From an uncultured Devosia sp. (GTDB lineage: Bacteria > Pseudomonadota > Alphaproteobacteria > Rhizobiales > Devosiaceae), in the NCBI RefSeq assembly GCF_963517015.1, contig NZ_CAUQDV010000001.1, positions 2,548,001-2,612,000 on the forward strand: a stretch of DNA of 64,000 nucleotides, given 5' to 3'. The notes beneath the pieces were generated by a model. The model was not told the origin of the DNA and ran no database searches. It was given only the letters and a program-made list of their open reading frames with translations. The position numbers and the translations under genes are program-made. Positions 1 through 8,057 of this stretch are shown piece after piece (position 1 is the stretch's first letter; every line of letters begins with the position of its first letter).

Positions 1-1013
1 TCCGGCACTTCGATATTGATACCGGTGCCCTTGGACGAGGCGAAATCGGTGATGACGCGGCCGCTGGCGGGCCAGCGGAACTTGTCGCCGCCAGTGGATT
101 TGACTTCAGCCGGTGCAACCGAAGCAGTCTGGGCCGGAGCGGCGGCAGGCGCGACCTGGGCCTGGGCTGGCGTCACGGCCGGCTGTGCCGGTGCGACGGG
201 CGTTGCAGCCTGGAGGGCATTGGCACCCTGCGGCAGGGTCTGCTGGACAGGCGCGGGTGCGGTCTGCGGCGCGAGGCTTGCGACCTGGGTCGGCGCCTTG
301 GTGGCGAGCAGATCGGCACGACCTGGAATGATGATCGACTGGCCGACGACGATCTTGTCCGGCGAGGACAGGCCGTTGGCCTGAACCAGCGACTGGGTGG
401 TCACTTCGTAGCGGCGGGCGATCGTATAGAGCGATTCACCGCCAGCAATCGTGTGCTTGAACTGACCGCCTGCGGCTGCAGCGGCCGGAGCCGGCGTCGT
501 CGCGGCCATGGTCGGCACGGAATTGTTGGTCGGCAGGCTACCCAGAACGGCGGGCGACGGCATCGGAGTGGCGGAGGCGAAAGCGGGCTGGGCTTGCATG
601 GCGGGCGTTCCCTGGGAAGCTTGGTTACTCAATACGGGAAGAGCTTGGGACTGGACGCCGGGTGTCTGGATCGGCTGGTTCCAGGAATTCTGCGCGGGCT
701 GGATCAGCGGCTGGCTGGCCGACTGGTTCCATGCCTGCTGGGCGGGCGGACTGTTCCAGCCGCCAGCACCACCGACATTGGCCGGGGGCATGTACTGGTT
801 TTCCGCCACCATGGCCTGCGGCGACCCCACACTTGCGGGCATCGGCTGGCTGAAGCTGGAGGGCGAACTGGACGGCAGCGAACTGGTCGTCGTCGAGTCA
901 CCGAAGGTACGGCTACCAAGACTCGAACATCCAGAAAGGGCCAGGGCTGCAACCAAAAGGCCAGCCATTGCAACGGCACCTTTGGGCGCCCGACGGGTTA
1001 GGCGGATACTCAT
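1..1013 (-). CDS. LysM / M23 peptidase-type lipoprotein (partial, C-terminus beyond the window edge)
   Basis: Reading the minus strand from an ATG at 1013 gives at least 337 codons without a stop, running off the left edge. The N-terminus is a lipoprotein signal with lipobox ALSGC at about residues 25-29. A long Ser/Pro/Gln/Ala-rich linker follows. A LysM motif (HTIAGGESLYTIARRY, then QANGL and VVGQSIIIP) sits at about residues 190-235. A second Ala/Pro linker leads to FRWPASGRVITDF, the usual entry into an M23 (LytM/NlpD-like) peptidase domain, which is cut by the window. Such proteins bind peptidoglycan and act as, or activate, cell-wall hydrolases in the envelope. The gene normally lies downstream of surE in Rhizobiales, which fits. 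Whether the catalytic His residues are present cannot be seen, so an activator rather than an enzyme remains possible. Confidence 0.85.
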   Translation of the reverse strand, partial: MSIRLTRRAPKGAVAMAGLLVAALALSGCSSLGSRTFGDSTTTSSLPSSSPSSFSQPMPASVGSPQAMVAENQYMPPANVGGAGGWNSPPAQQAWNQSASQPLIQPAQNSWNQPIQTPGVQSQALPVLSNQASQGTPAMQAQPAFASATPMPSPAVLGSLPTNNSVPTMAATTPAPAAAAAGGQFKHTIAGGESLYTIARRYEVTTQSLVQANGLSSPDKIVVGQSIIIPGRADLLATKAPTQVASLAPQTAPAPVQQTLPQGANALQAATPVAPAQPAVTPAQAQVAPAAAPAQTASVAPAEVKSTGGDKFRWPASGRVITDFASSKGTGINIEVP

Positions 1014-1180
1014 CAGCTCACTCGTACGCAGGTACTCAACACAAGTTCGAAACTAGGCGAGTAAGGTAAAGACGAGTTTAAAGCCGATGCGATTTGAGCA
1101 AAATCAGGACGATAAGATTCTGAATTGGGTAAGGTTAAGAGGTGGGCGGATGGATGCACCCGGTGCTTTCACCAGAGCCT

Positions 1181-1334
1181 CCACCCCCACGGTGTCACCC
1201 CGGCCCTGAGCCGGGGCCCATCCCGAGATCGCGCCGCTGCCGCAAGGTGGCGCTGACGGTCTGACGATCTTGCGGCTGTTGGAAAAATCTCAAGATGGAT
1301 CCCGGCTCAGGGCCGGGATGACATCGCGTGTGGG
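1181..1334. repeat. Dispersed palindromic repeat A, copy 1
   Basis: This fills most of the 356-bp gap between the M23 gene and surE. Its ends are inverted: CACCCCGGCCCTGAGCCGGG near 1196-1215 and its near-complement CCCGGCTCAGGGCCGGGATG at 1301-1320. An inner pair (TGCCGCAAGG / CTTGCGG) gives a second stem. Similar copies lie at 15998-16152 and 48195-48343. No gene is seen in this gap. In many Rhizobiales a pcm gene occupies this place. Confidence 0.8.
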
Positions 1335-1369
1335 AATGGTTTGGAGGGCATACGCAGCCTTCCGAAGAG

Positions 1370-2137
1370 TCAGAGACTCAGCGTCCCTTTGAGCCGCGCC
1401 ACCACATCCATGTCCGTCTGCTGCAGGCGCATCGGGGTGACCGTCACAAACTCCTTGCGCCGCATCACCTCGAAATCGGATTCGGGGTCCAGCGGCATGG
1501 GTGTTTCGGGAATCGCCACGAAGAATTTGCCCGCATTGTCGCTGGGGTAGTGCCGGAAGGGCGAGCGGGAGAATCGCTGGTGCGGAACGACGGCTATACC
1601 CCTGGTCGTGTCAGGGTCGCAGAAGGGGAAATTGACGTTGTAATAGTGCTCGCGGCCCTCGGCGGCGGCGATGATGGCGCGGGCAACGGCGGCGCCGTGG
1701 CGAATGGAGTTCTTCCAGTTCACTTCGCGGCCATGCTCGTAGTTGATGCCCTGGCTCATGGCGATGCCGATGGCGCCCTGCAGCGCGCCCTCGCGGGCAC
1801 CGGCAGCGGTGCCGGAGCAATTGATGATGTCGCCCAGATTCTGGCCGGCATTGACGCCAGAGAGCACCACATCGGCGGGCTTGTCGCCCAGGAGATGGGT
1901 CATGCCGGCGACGACGCAGTCAGCAGGAGAACCGCCGACCACGGCAAAGGTGCGGGCGTCGCGCTGATCGAGCTCGAGTTCGCGGCCCAGGGTAAAGCGA
2001 TGCCCTGCCCCGGACTGATTGCCATCGGGCGCAACGATCCACACATCGTCGCTGAGGGCGCGCGCAATGTCGGCCATGATGGCGATGCCGGGCGCATCCA
2101 CACCATCGTCATTGGTGATGAGGATGCGCAAGGACAT
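1370..2137 (-). CDS. surE: 5'/3'-nucleotidase SurE
   Basis: 255 aa, the normal length for SurE, a metal-dependent cytoplasmic phosphatase acting on nucleoside monophosphates and linked to stationary-phase survival. The N-terminus MSLRILITNDDGVDAPG carries the metal-binding NDDG at residues 9-12. The second family motif, SGVNAGQNLGDII, is at about 93-105, followed by the CSGTAAGAREG substrate loop. Its ATG overlaps the serS stop codon (TGATG), so translation is probably coupled and the two form one operon with the tat and scp genes upstream. The match is full length with no oddities. Confidence 0.96.
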   Translation of the reverse strand: MSLRILITNDDGVDAPGIAIMADIARALSDDVWIVAPDGNQSGAGHRFTLGRELELDQRDARTFAVVGGSPADCVVAGMTHLLGDKPADVVLSGVNAGQNLGDIINCSGTAAGAREGALQGAIGIAMSQGINYEHGREVNWKNSIRHGAAVARAIIAAAEGREHYYNVNFPFCDPDTTRGIAVVPHQRFSRSPFRHYPSDNAGKFFVAIPETPMPLDPESDFEVMRRKEFVTVTPMRLQQTDMDVVARLKGTLSL

Positions 2138-3465
2138 CAGCGGCCACCGATCGCAGTCAGGCCACCCATATAGGGCTGCAGCACCGGCGGGATGGCGATC
2201 GAGCCATCTTCCTGCTGGTAGTTTTCCATCACGGCAATCAGGCAGCGGCCGACAGCCGTGCCCGAGCCATTGAGCGTGTGGACATAGCGCGGCGCCTGCT
2301 TTTCGCCGGCCGGACGATAGCGCGCCTCCATGCGGCGAGCCTGAAAGTCACCGCAGACCGAAACCGAGGAGATTTCGCGATAGGTGTCCTGACCCGGCAG
2401 CCAGACCTCGAGATCATAGGTCTTCTTGGCACCGAAGCCGATGTCGCCGGTGCAGAGGTTCATGACGCGGTAGTGCAGACCCAGCTTCTGCAAGACGGCC
2501 TCGGCACAACCGAGCATGCGCTCATGTTCGTCGGTCGAGGTCTCGGGCGTGGTGATCGACACCATTTCCACCTTGTTGAACTGGTGCTGGCGCAGCATGC
2601 CGCGCGTATCGCGACCGGCCGAACCGGCTTCCGAGCGGAAGCAGGGCGTCAGCGCCGTCAGGCGCAGCGGCAGTTCTTCTTCCGACAGGATGGATTCGCG
2701 GACGAAATTGGTCAGCGGCACTTCAGCGGTCGGGATCAGCGCCAGACGGCCGTCGCCATGCGGGGTGAAGAACAGGTCTTCCTCGAACTTGGGCAGCTGG
2801 TTGGTGCCGTAGAGGGCCTCGTCGCGCACCAGCAGGGGTGGCTGGACTTCGGTATAACCGTGCTCGGTCGTGTGCAGGTCGAGCATGAACTGGCCGAGGG
2901 CGCGTTCGAGACGAGCCACCTGCCCTTTCAGCACCACGAAGCGGCTGCCGGAGAGCTTGGCCGCCGTTTCGAAATCCATCTGGCCCATGGCTTCGCCCAG
3001 CTCGTAATGCTCCCTGGGGGCAAACGAGAGGGTGGGCCGGGGCGCGCGGCTCTGCGCGGCGGTTTCGGGCGAACCATTGCGGCCGAAATATTCCACATTG
3101 CCGCTTTCATCGGTGCCATCGGGCACGTCTTCGAAGACGAGATTGGGAATGACCGAGAGCGCATTGCGCAATTCGAGTTCGACGGCGCGCTCGTCGGCCT
3201 CACCCTGGGGGATGAACTCCTTGAGCGAAGCCACTTCGGCCATCAGCTCGGCGGCCTTGGCCTCGTCCTTCTGGGCCTTGGCCTGGCCAATCTGCTTGGA
3301 CAGCGCATTGCGCTTTTCCTGGGCCTCGTTGAGCCGGGCGATGATGTCGCGGCGCCGGTCGTCGATGGCGAGCAGATCGGAGGAGCGTACCGAAATCCCC
3401 TTGCGCCGCGATACGGCGACGTTAAAGGCTTCAGGATTGGCTCGGATCCACTTGATATCGAACAT
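2137..3465 (-). CDS. serS: Serine--tRNA ligase
   Basis: 442 aa, charges tRNA-Ser with serine. The N-terminal 110 residues form the charged coiled-coil arm that contacts the tRNA long variable arm (for example AQEKRNALSKQIGQAK). The class II core follows, with motif 2 at FRSEAGSAGRDTRGMLRQHQF (about 275-296) and motif 3 at GSGTAVGRCLIAVMENYQ (about 399-416). The start MFDIKWIRANPEAF is the standard SerRS beginning. It sits between tatC (125 bp upstream) and surE (one-base overlap). The tatC-serS-surE order is typical of Alphaproteobacteria. Confidence 0.97.
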   Translation of the reverse strand: MFDIKWIRANPEAFNVAVSRRKGISVRSSDLLAIDDRRRDIIARLNEAQEKRNALSKQIGQAKAQKDEAKAAELMAEVASLKEFIPQGEADERAVELELRNALSVIPNLVFEDVPDGTDESGNVEYFGRNGSPETAAQSRAPRPTLSFAPREHYELGEAMGQMDFETAAKLSGSRFVVLKGQVARLERALGQFMLDLHTTEHGYTEVQPPLLVRDEALYGTNQLPKFEEDLFFTPHGDGRLALIPTAEVPLTNFVRESILSEEELPLRLTALTPCFRSEAGSAGRDTRGMLRQHQFNKVEMVSITTPETSTDEHERMLGCAEAVLQKLGLHYRVMNLCTGDIGFGAKKTYDLEVWLPGQDTYREISSVSVCGDFQARRMEARYRPAGEKQAPRYVHTLNGSGTAVGRCLIAVMENYQQEDGSIAIPPVLQPYMGGLTAIGGR

Positions 3466-3526
3466 CGGTTGCTACGGGTCGCTGCCCGCCTCTCTATTGA
3501 CGCAGGCTCGAAGCACCCAAGGTCAG

Positions 3527-3590
3527 CCTGCGGGACCAGGGGCGGGCGGCAGAGCCGCCACATTCGCCTCGCCCGCTGTGGGGAGAGGCG
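3527..3590. repeat. Short intergenic hairpins before serS
   Basis: Two adjacent inverted repeats lie in the tatC-serS gap. The first is GGCGGC-AGA-GCCGCC (3545-3559). The second is CGCCTC...GAGGCG (3565-3590) with an inner CCC/GGG pair, ending one base before the tatC stop codon. They may be a small intergenic repeat or an attenuating structure. No T-tract follows on the minus strand, so a Rho-independent terminator is not supported. Confidence 0.45.
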
Positions 3591-4406
3591 TTATTCGGAG
3601 GAGGAGCCGGTAAGCTCTGCTTCCTGAGCGGCCAGTGTGGCAGCGCGACGCTTTTCGACGATGCGCACCGACCAGATGGCCAGTTCGTAGAGCAAATAGA
3701 TCGGAACTGCGAGGCCGATCTGGGAAATCGGATCGGGCGGCGTGATGAAAGCGGCAAAGATCAGGATGCCGACGATAGCGTAGCGGCGGCCCTTCTTGAG
3801 CGCCTCGACACCAACCAGGTCGATCTGCGCCAGCAGCGTCAGGATGACCGGCAGCTGGAAGCTGACGCCAAAGGCCAGAATCAGCACCATGGCAAAGCCG
3901 AGATATTCGCTGACGGCGGTCAGCATCTCGATATCGGCGGTCTGCATGCCGGCGAAGAAATGCAGCGCCATGGGCAGGATGAGGAAATAGACCATGGCCG
4001 CGCCGGCAACGAAGAAGATCGGCGTGGCAATCAGATAGGGCACGAAGGCCTTGCGCTCGTGCTTGTAGAGGCCCGGCGCCACGAACATGTAGATCTGGCT
4101 GGCGATCATCGGGAAGCCGAGAAAGATCGCGCCGAAGAAGGCCACGTTCAGATAGGTGAAGAACAGCTCCTGGGGCGCCGTGAAGATCAGCTTGGTGTCC
4201 GGAACCGCGTTGCGATAGGGGATCAGCAACCAGTCATAGATGGTGCTGGCGAAGATGAAGCAGAAGGCCATCAGCGCCACGACGGTCACGGCCGAATAGA
4301 TCAGCCGCTTGCGCAGCTCGATCAGGTGTTCGAGCAATGGCGCTTCGCTGCCGGCGAGTTCGTCGACCGGTTCCGCGCTTTTATCTTTGAGCTTGGCGTC
4401 GGCCAT
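3591..4406 (-). CDS. tatC: Sec-independent protein translocase TatC
   Basis: 271 aa, six membrane-spanning segments. TatC is the core of the twin-arginine translocon and recognises RR signal peptides. The conserved N-terminal region is EAPLLEHLIELRKRLIYS at about residues 23-40. Hydrophobic segments then follow (AVTVVALMAFCFIFAST, LNVAFFGAIFLGFPMIA, FVAGAAMVYFLILPMAL and so on), with a charged C-tail. It begins 3 bases after the tatB stop codon, in a tatA-tatB-tatC operon on the minus strand. Family and context agree. Confidence 0.96.
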   Translation of the reverse strand: MADAKLKDKSAEPVDELAGSEAPLLEHLIELRKRLIYSAVTVVALMAFCFIFASTIYDWLLIPYRNAVPDTKLIFTAPQELFFTYLNVAFFGAIFLGFPMIASQIYMFVAPGLYKHERKAFVPYLIATPIFFVAGAAMVYFLILPMALHFFAGMQTADIEMLTAVSEYLGFAMVLILAFGVSFQLPVILTLLAQIDLVGVEALKKGRRYAIVGILIFAAFITPPDPISQIGLAVPIYLLYELAIWSVRIVEKRRAATLAAQEAELTGSSSE

Positions 4407-4409
4407 GGC

Positions 4410-5105
4410 TTAGTTGTCCCCGGCCGTGGCGGCTGGCTTCTTTGCGGCAGGCTTGCGCGGCGCGCGGGCCTTGGGCGTCTTGGTGGCCGGCGAATCCGCG
4501 GGCTCGCTCGGCAGAGCCGGTACCGGCTTGGGATCAACAACCTTGGGCGTGCGCGGCTTGCGGGCTGGCTTGGCGACAGGTGCGGTTTCAGCGGGCGCCG
4601 GAACAGCTTCGATCGGCGGCAGGTCGGCGGCGACGACCTTGGCGGTCGGTGCAGCCTTGGCGCGCGCTGGAGCCTTGGCCTTGGCCGCTGTCTTTGGCTT
4701 GATGGCGGCCTTGACCGGCGCTGACTTGGCAGGTTCGGCAACTGCCGGTGGTGTCGTCGCCATACCGGCCTGGGCCTTGATCGCGTCGACGACGCTTTCC
4801 TTGCTGGGATCGGTCGGCTTTATCAGCCCGCTCGGCTTGGGGCCGGTCGGGGTCATGGCGTTGAACTCGCGCCGAATTTCGTCGCTTGTCTTCTTGAGCG
4901 GCTGGGTGATCGAATTGCGCAGGTTGCGCACCTCATCAAGACCGGTGGTCTTGTTGATCTCGCGCTGGAACTCACTGCCCATGCGCCGGATCTGACCGAC
5001 GATCTTGCCAACGCGGTTCATCACCACCGGCAAGTCCTTGGGGCCGATGACGATCAGCGCCACGACGCCGATCACCAGCATTTCTGTCCAGCCCAAGCCG
5101 AGCAT
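4410..5105 (-). CDS. tatB: Sec-independent protein translocase TatB
   Basis: 231 aa. The first 50 residues carry the TatB pattern: a short hydrophobic helix (TEMLVIGVVALIVIGPKDLP), the Gly-Pro hinge, then an amphipathic helix (VMNRVGKIVGQIRRMGSEFQ). The remaining C-terminal part is a long Ala/Pro/Lys-rich tail, common in Rhizobiales TatB and of low complexity. TatB joins TatC to form the RR-signal receptor at the inner membrane. It lies between tatA (43 bp upstream) and tatC. Confidence 0.95.
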   Translation of the reverse strand: MLGLGWTEMLVIGVVALIVIGPKDLPVVMNRVGKIVGQIRRMGSEFQREINKTTGLDEVRNLRNSITQPLKKTSDEIRREFNAMTPTGPKPSGLIKPTDPSKESVVDAIKAQAGMATTPPAVAEPAKSAPVKAAIKPKTAAKAKAPARAKAAPTAKVVAADLPPIEAVPAPAETAPVAKPARKPRTPKVVDPKPVPALPSEPADSPATKTPKARAPRKPAAKKPAATAGDN

Positions 5106-5148
5106 AGTCTATTCCTTCACAGCAGCAGCGCAGGCGGCAGGACGTCGA

Positions 5149-5361
5149 TCAGACGTCCTTCTTTTCCGTCTCGCGGATCACTTCGCCATCGGCGGTGGTG
5201 ACGCGCTGCACTGGCTTGTCGTCGTCGTCCTTCATGCCCTTCTGGAAGGCTTTGATGCCCGAGGCGACTTCGCCCATCATGCCGGAGATCTTGCCGCGGC
5301 CAAACAGCAGGACCACAACAACGGCGACGACGAGGATGCCCCAAATTCCTGGCGCGTGCAT
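5149..5361 (-). CDS. tatA: Sec-independent protein translocase TatA
   Basis: 70 aa, the usual size for TatA, which oligomerises to form the protein-conducting element of the Tat system. The N-terminal hydrophobic helix (GIWGILVVAVVVVLLFGRGK) contains the FG-x-G-K hinge. An amphipathic helix (ISGMMGEVASGIKAFQKGMK) and an acidic tail DDDDK follow. It is the first of the three tat genes and lies 60 bp downstream of an ABC ATPase gene, so it may be read from the same transcript. Confidence 0.95.
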   Translation of the reverse strand: MHAPGIWGILVVAVVVVLLFGRGKISGMMGEVASGIKAFQKGMKDDDDKPVQRVTTADGEVIRETEKKDV

Positions 5362-5421
5362 TTTGAACTCCTAAGTATTCGTCAGAACGCGTTACACGCG
5401 AAAGATGGGTCAGAAATAGGG

Positions 5422-6513
5422 TCAATCGCGCGGGAACACAAGAACGTGCTCTGGATTGAGGGTCACGAAGACATCTTGTCCCACGGTGATTGAACTGTTC
5501 GAGGGCTGACGCAGGCCCAGCGGAGCATCGAGGCCATCCACCGAGACCTCGCAGATATCGATGCCGATGGCGTCGCGCTTGCCGATGACGCGTCCCTTGG
5601 TGCCCCCTCCATGCAAGGCAACGCTGGCGCCTCCGGCGGGGCGGATGGCCACGGTTACCTGCGCGCCATCGGCGAGGCCGGGCGTGGCGACGGGTCCGAG
5701 CGGCGTTGCGGCATGGTGCCCTGAAACGATGGTTTCCACTTCGCTCAGCGGGGAGAAGAAGCGCGCCGCATTGAGGTCGACGGGGCTGCGGTAGATTTCG
5801 GCAGGCGTGCCGATCTGGGCGATGCGGCCGTGGCGCAGGAGCGCGACGCGATCGCCCAGCAGCATGGCTTCCTCGGGGTCGTGCGTCACCATCAGGCTGG
5901 TGACATGGGTTTCGCGCAGCACGGCGAGGGTTTCCTCGCGAACGCCTTCACGCATGCGGGCATCGAGGCTGGAGAATGGCTCGTCGAGCAGGAGCACGCC
6001 AGGACGCGGGGCAACGGAACGGGCGAGCGCCAGGCGCTGCTGCTGCCCACCCGACAGCATGTGCGGAAAGTCCTTTTCGCGATCGGCGAGGCCGACACGG
6101 CGGAGCGCGGTGCGTGCCTGGCCGAGGGCGGCATCACGGCTCAGGCGGCGGAGGCCGAAAAGAACATTCTGCAGCACGGTCAGATGCGGAAAGAGGGCGA
6201 AATCCTGGAACATCAAGCCAATGCCGCGCTTGTCGGGCGGCATGGTCTTGCCCGGTGCCGACACCGCCTCGCCATTGATCCGCACCGCGCCGGCATGGAC
6301 GGGCTGGATGCCGGCGGCGACGCGCAGGGCCGTGGACTTGCCGGAGCCGGATTCGCCGAGGAGGCACACGATCTCGCCGGGCTTGAGGCTCAGGCTGAAC
6401 CGGTCGAGCACCACCCTGCCCCCAAGCCTGACCTCGACCGAATCGAAGTCGAGCGTGGCGGCGAAGCTGACGCCGGCCGTGCCGCGCGAGCCCCAGGGAT
6501 TGGCATCACTCAT
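5422..6513 (-). CDS. ABC transporter ATP-binding protein, Fbp/Pot-like, orphan
   Basis: About 363 aa. An N-terminal nucleotide-binding domain has Walker A GESGSGKST at about residues 50-60, Q-loop MFQDFALFPHLTV, signature MLSGGQQQRLALARS, Walker B VLLLDEPFSSLD and H-loop VTHD. The C-terminal 110 residues look like a TOBE-type regulatory domain. This build is typical of iron(III), spermidine/putrescine or sulfate importers. No permease or binding protein is adjacent, so the partner is unknown. The start at 6513 is preferred because GAGGA lies 8 bases upstream; 6522 is possible. It overlaps the end of scpB by a few bases, suggesting it belongs to the scp-tat transcript. Confidence 0.88.
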   Translation of the reverse strand: MSDANPWGSRGTAGVSFAATLDFDSVEVRLGGRVVLDRFSLSLKPGEIVCLLGESGSGKSTALRVAAGIQPVHAGAVRINGEAVSAPGKTMPPDKRGIGLMFQDFALFPHLTVLQNVLFGLRRLSRDAALGQARTALRRVGLADREKDFPHMLSGGQQQRLALARSVAPRPGVLLLDEPFSSLDARMREGVREETLAVLRETHVTSLMVTHDPEEAMLLGDRVALLRHGRIAQIGTPAEIYRSPVDLNAARFFSPLSEVETIVSGHHAATPLGPVATPGLADGAQVTVAIRPAGGASVALHGGGTKGRVIGKRDAIGIDICEVSVDGLDAPLGLRQPSNSSITVGQDVFVTLNPEHVLVFPRD

Positions 6514-7168
6514 CGGTTTCATCCTCGTCGGCGCCCAGATCGTCGGGATCGAGCGGGTCTTCGTCGTCGCGCAGGGTGCCGTCGAAGGGCAGCGGGATCT
6601 GCATATTAGGCGGCAGGCGGTTGGACAGCAGGCCGGAACCCTTGAGTTCGTCCATGCCCGGCAGGTCGCTCAGGCTTTCGAGGCCAAAGTGATCAAGGAA
6701 GGCGTCGGTCGTGCCGTAAGTCACTGGCCGCCCAGGCGTTCTGCGGCGGCCGCGCATGCGGATCCAGCCGGCTTCCATCAGGATATCCAGCGTCCCCTTG
6801 CCGGTGGCGACGCCGCGGACATCCTCGATCTCGGCGCGGGTGGCGGGCTGGTGATAGGCAATGATGGAGAGCGTTTCGAGCGATGCGCGCGACAGCGGAC
6901 GGGTTTCGTGCTCCTCGCGGCGCAGCAGCAGGCCCAGGTCTTCAGCGGTGCGGAAAGCCCACTTGTCGCCCCGTCGGACCAGGTTCACCCCGCGTGGGGC
7001 GTAGCGCTGCTGCAGTGTCAGCAAGAGGCCACCAATGTCGGCTTCCGGCCCCACATAGGCTGACAGACTGTTCGCATCGACGGGCTCGCTGGAGGCGAAA
7101 ATGATCGCCTCGATGATGCGCAGGTGGCGCTCCAGCACTTCAGTCGTTTCCCGGGTCTCGTCGCTCAT
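6506..7168 (-). CDS. scpB: Segregation and condensation protein B
   Basis: 220 aa from the ATG at 7168. ScpB is a winged-helix dimer that binds ScpA and completes the SMC-ScpAB condensin complex for chromosome segregation. Family features are LRIIEAIIFASSEPV near residue 16, ALETLSIIAYHQPATRAEIEDVRGV in the middle and GRPVTYGTTDAFLDHFGLESLSDLP. The start is fixed by an ATGA overlap with the scpA stop codon. A longer upstream extension (to 7345) would read through scpA in another frame and is rejected. The acidic C-tail ends in DEDETDE. Confidence 0.95.
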   Translation of the reverse strand: MSDETRETTEVLERHLRIIEAIIFASSEPVDANSLSAYVGPEADIGGLLLTLQQRYAPRGVNLVRRGDKWAFRTAEDLGLLLRREEHETRPLSRASLETLSIIAYHQPATRAEIEDVRGVATGKGTLDILMEAGWIRMRGRRRTPGRPVTYGTTDAFLDHFGLESLSDLPGMDELKGSGLLSNRLPPNMQIPLPFDGTLRDDEDPLDPDDLGADEDETDE

Positions 7169-7953
7169 GTCGGGCTCGCCTTGTGGCGGCGCATGAACAG
7201 CGGGCCGAAGGTTTCGGTCTGGCGCAGGTCGATCTGGCCGAGGCGGACCAGTTCGAGGCTCGAAGCAAAGCTCGACGCGCGAACCGTGGCGCGCTCGGTT
7301 GGCGTCGCCAGATATTGGGCCAGATAGGTGTCCATCGGCACCCATTCAAAACTATCGCCGATCAGGCGCTGGAGGATATCGCGGGCGTCCTGCAGCGACC
7401 AGACCGTGCGCAGGTGGGGCGAATATTCGACCGTCGCGCCGCGCTCGCGCTGTCCGGCATAGGCCTTCAGCAGATCATAGAGCGAGGCCTCCCAGAGGCT
7501 CTTGCGGGCAATCTGGACCGGCTCGGGCATGCCACGGGCATAGACCTGCAATCCGAGGCGCGGCCGGTTCATCAGACGGCTGGCGGCCAGGCGCATGGCT
7601 TCGAGGCGCTTGAGGCGGAATTGCAGCATTGCAGCCAGCATCTCGCCACTCGGCTCGTCGTCATTGGCGACCTGCGGCACCATGAGGCGGCTCTTGAGAT
7701 AGGCCAGCCAGGCGGCCATCACGAGATAGTCGGCGGCGACTTCGATGCGCTTTTCGCGCACGGTCTCGATGAAGGCCAAGTATTGCTCAGCCAGGGCCAG
7801 CACGGAAATGGACGCCAGATCGACCTTCTGCTTGCGGGCGAGATCGAGAAGCAGATCGAGCGGGCCTTCGTAGCCATTGACGTCGACATGCATGACCTCT
7901 TCGGCCGCGGGCGGGGCCGGTGTGTCAAACCAGTCGGTCTGGGCTGTGGTCAT
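7165..7953 (-). CDS. scpA: Segregation and condensation protein A
   Basis: 262 aa from 7953 (or 272 aa from 7983). ScpA is the kleisin that bridges SMC heads. The conserved start of the domain, VNGYEGPLDLLLDLARKQKVD, is at about residues 23-45. ISVLALAEQYLAFIE and YLVMAAWLAYLKSRLMVP follow, with a C-terminal winged-helix region. It overlaps scpB by ATGA. In related genomes nagZ (beta-N-acetylhexosaminidase) lies directly upstream. Here only about 100 bases separate scpA from the SPOR-protein gene and no nagZ is present. Confidence 0.95.
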   Translation of the reverse strand: MTTAQTDWFDTPAPPAAEEVMHVDVNGYEGPLDLLLDLARKQKVDLASISVLALAEQYLAFIETVREKRIEVAADYLVMAAWLAYLKSRLMVPQVANDDEPSGEMLAAMLQFRLKRLEAMRLAASRLMNRPRLGLQVYARGMPEPVQIARKSLWEASLYDLLKAYAGQRERGATVEYSPHLRTVWSLQDARDILQRLIGDSFEWVPMDTYLAQYLATPTERATVRASSFASSLELVRLGQIDLRQTETFGPLFMRRHKASPT

Positions 7954-8057
7954 GGTAGCTGCCGCGCAAAAAGTTTGCGCCATCCTTGGCCGCTGGGTGA
8001 TCCAGCGTCAAGCATGGCGCAAAAGCCTGTGACGATCCGCGCCGACAGCGCGGGCGG

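Noticed and set aside
453..1056. Two overlapping 182-codon plus-strand frames near the left end
   Set aside because: Both are opposite the LysM/M23 lipoprotein gene, which has a lipobox and LysM motif.
1328..2173. Long plus-strand frame opposite surE, and similar long frames opposite serS, argS, valS and iolC
   Set aside because: High-GC genes routinely leave long open antisense frames. The products are rich in Arg/Gly/His/Ala and the opposite strand holds well-supported genes.
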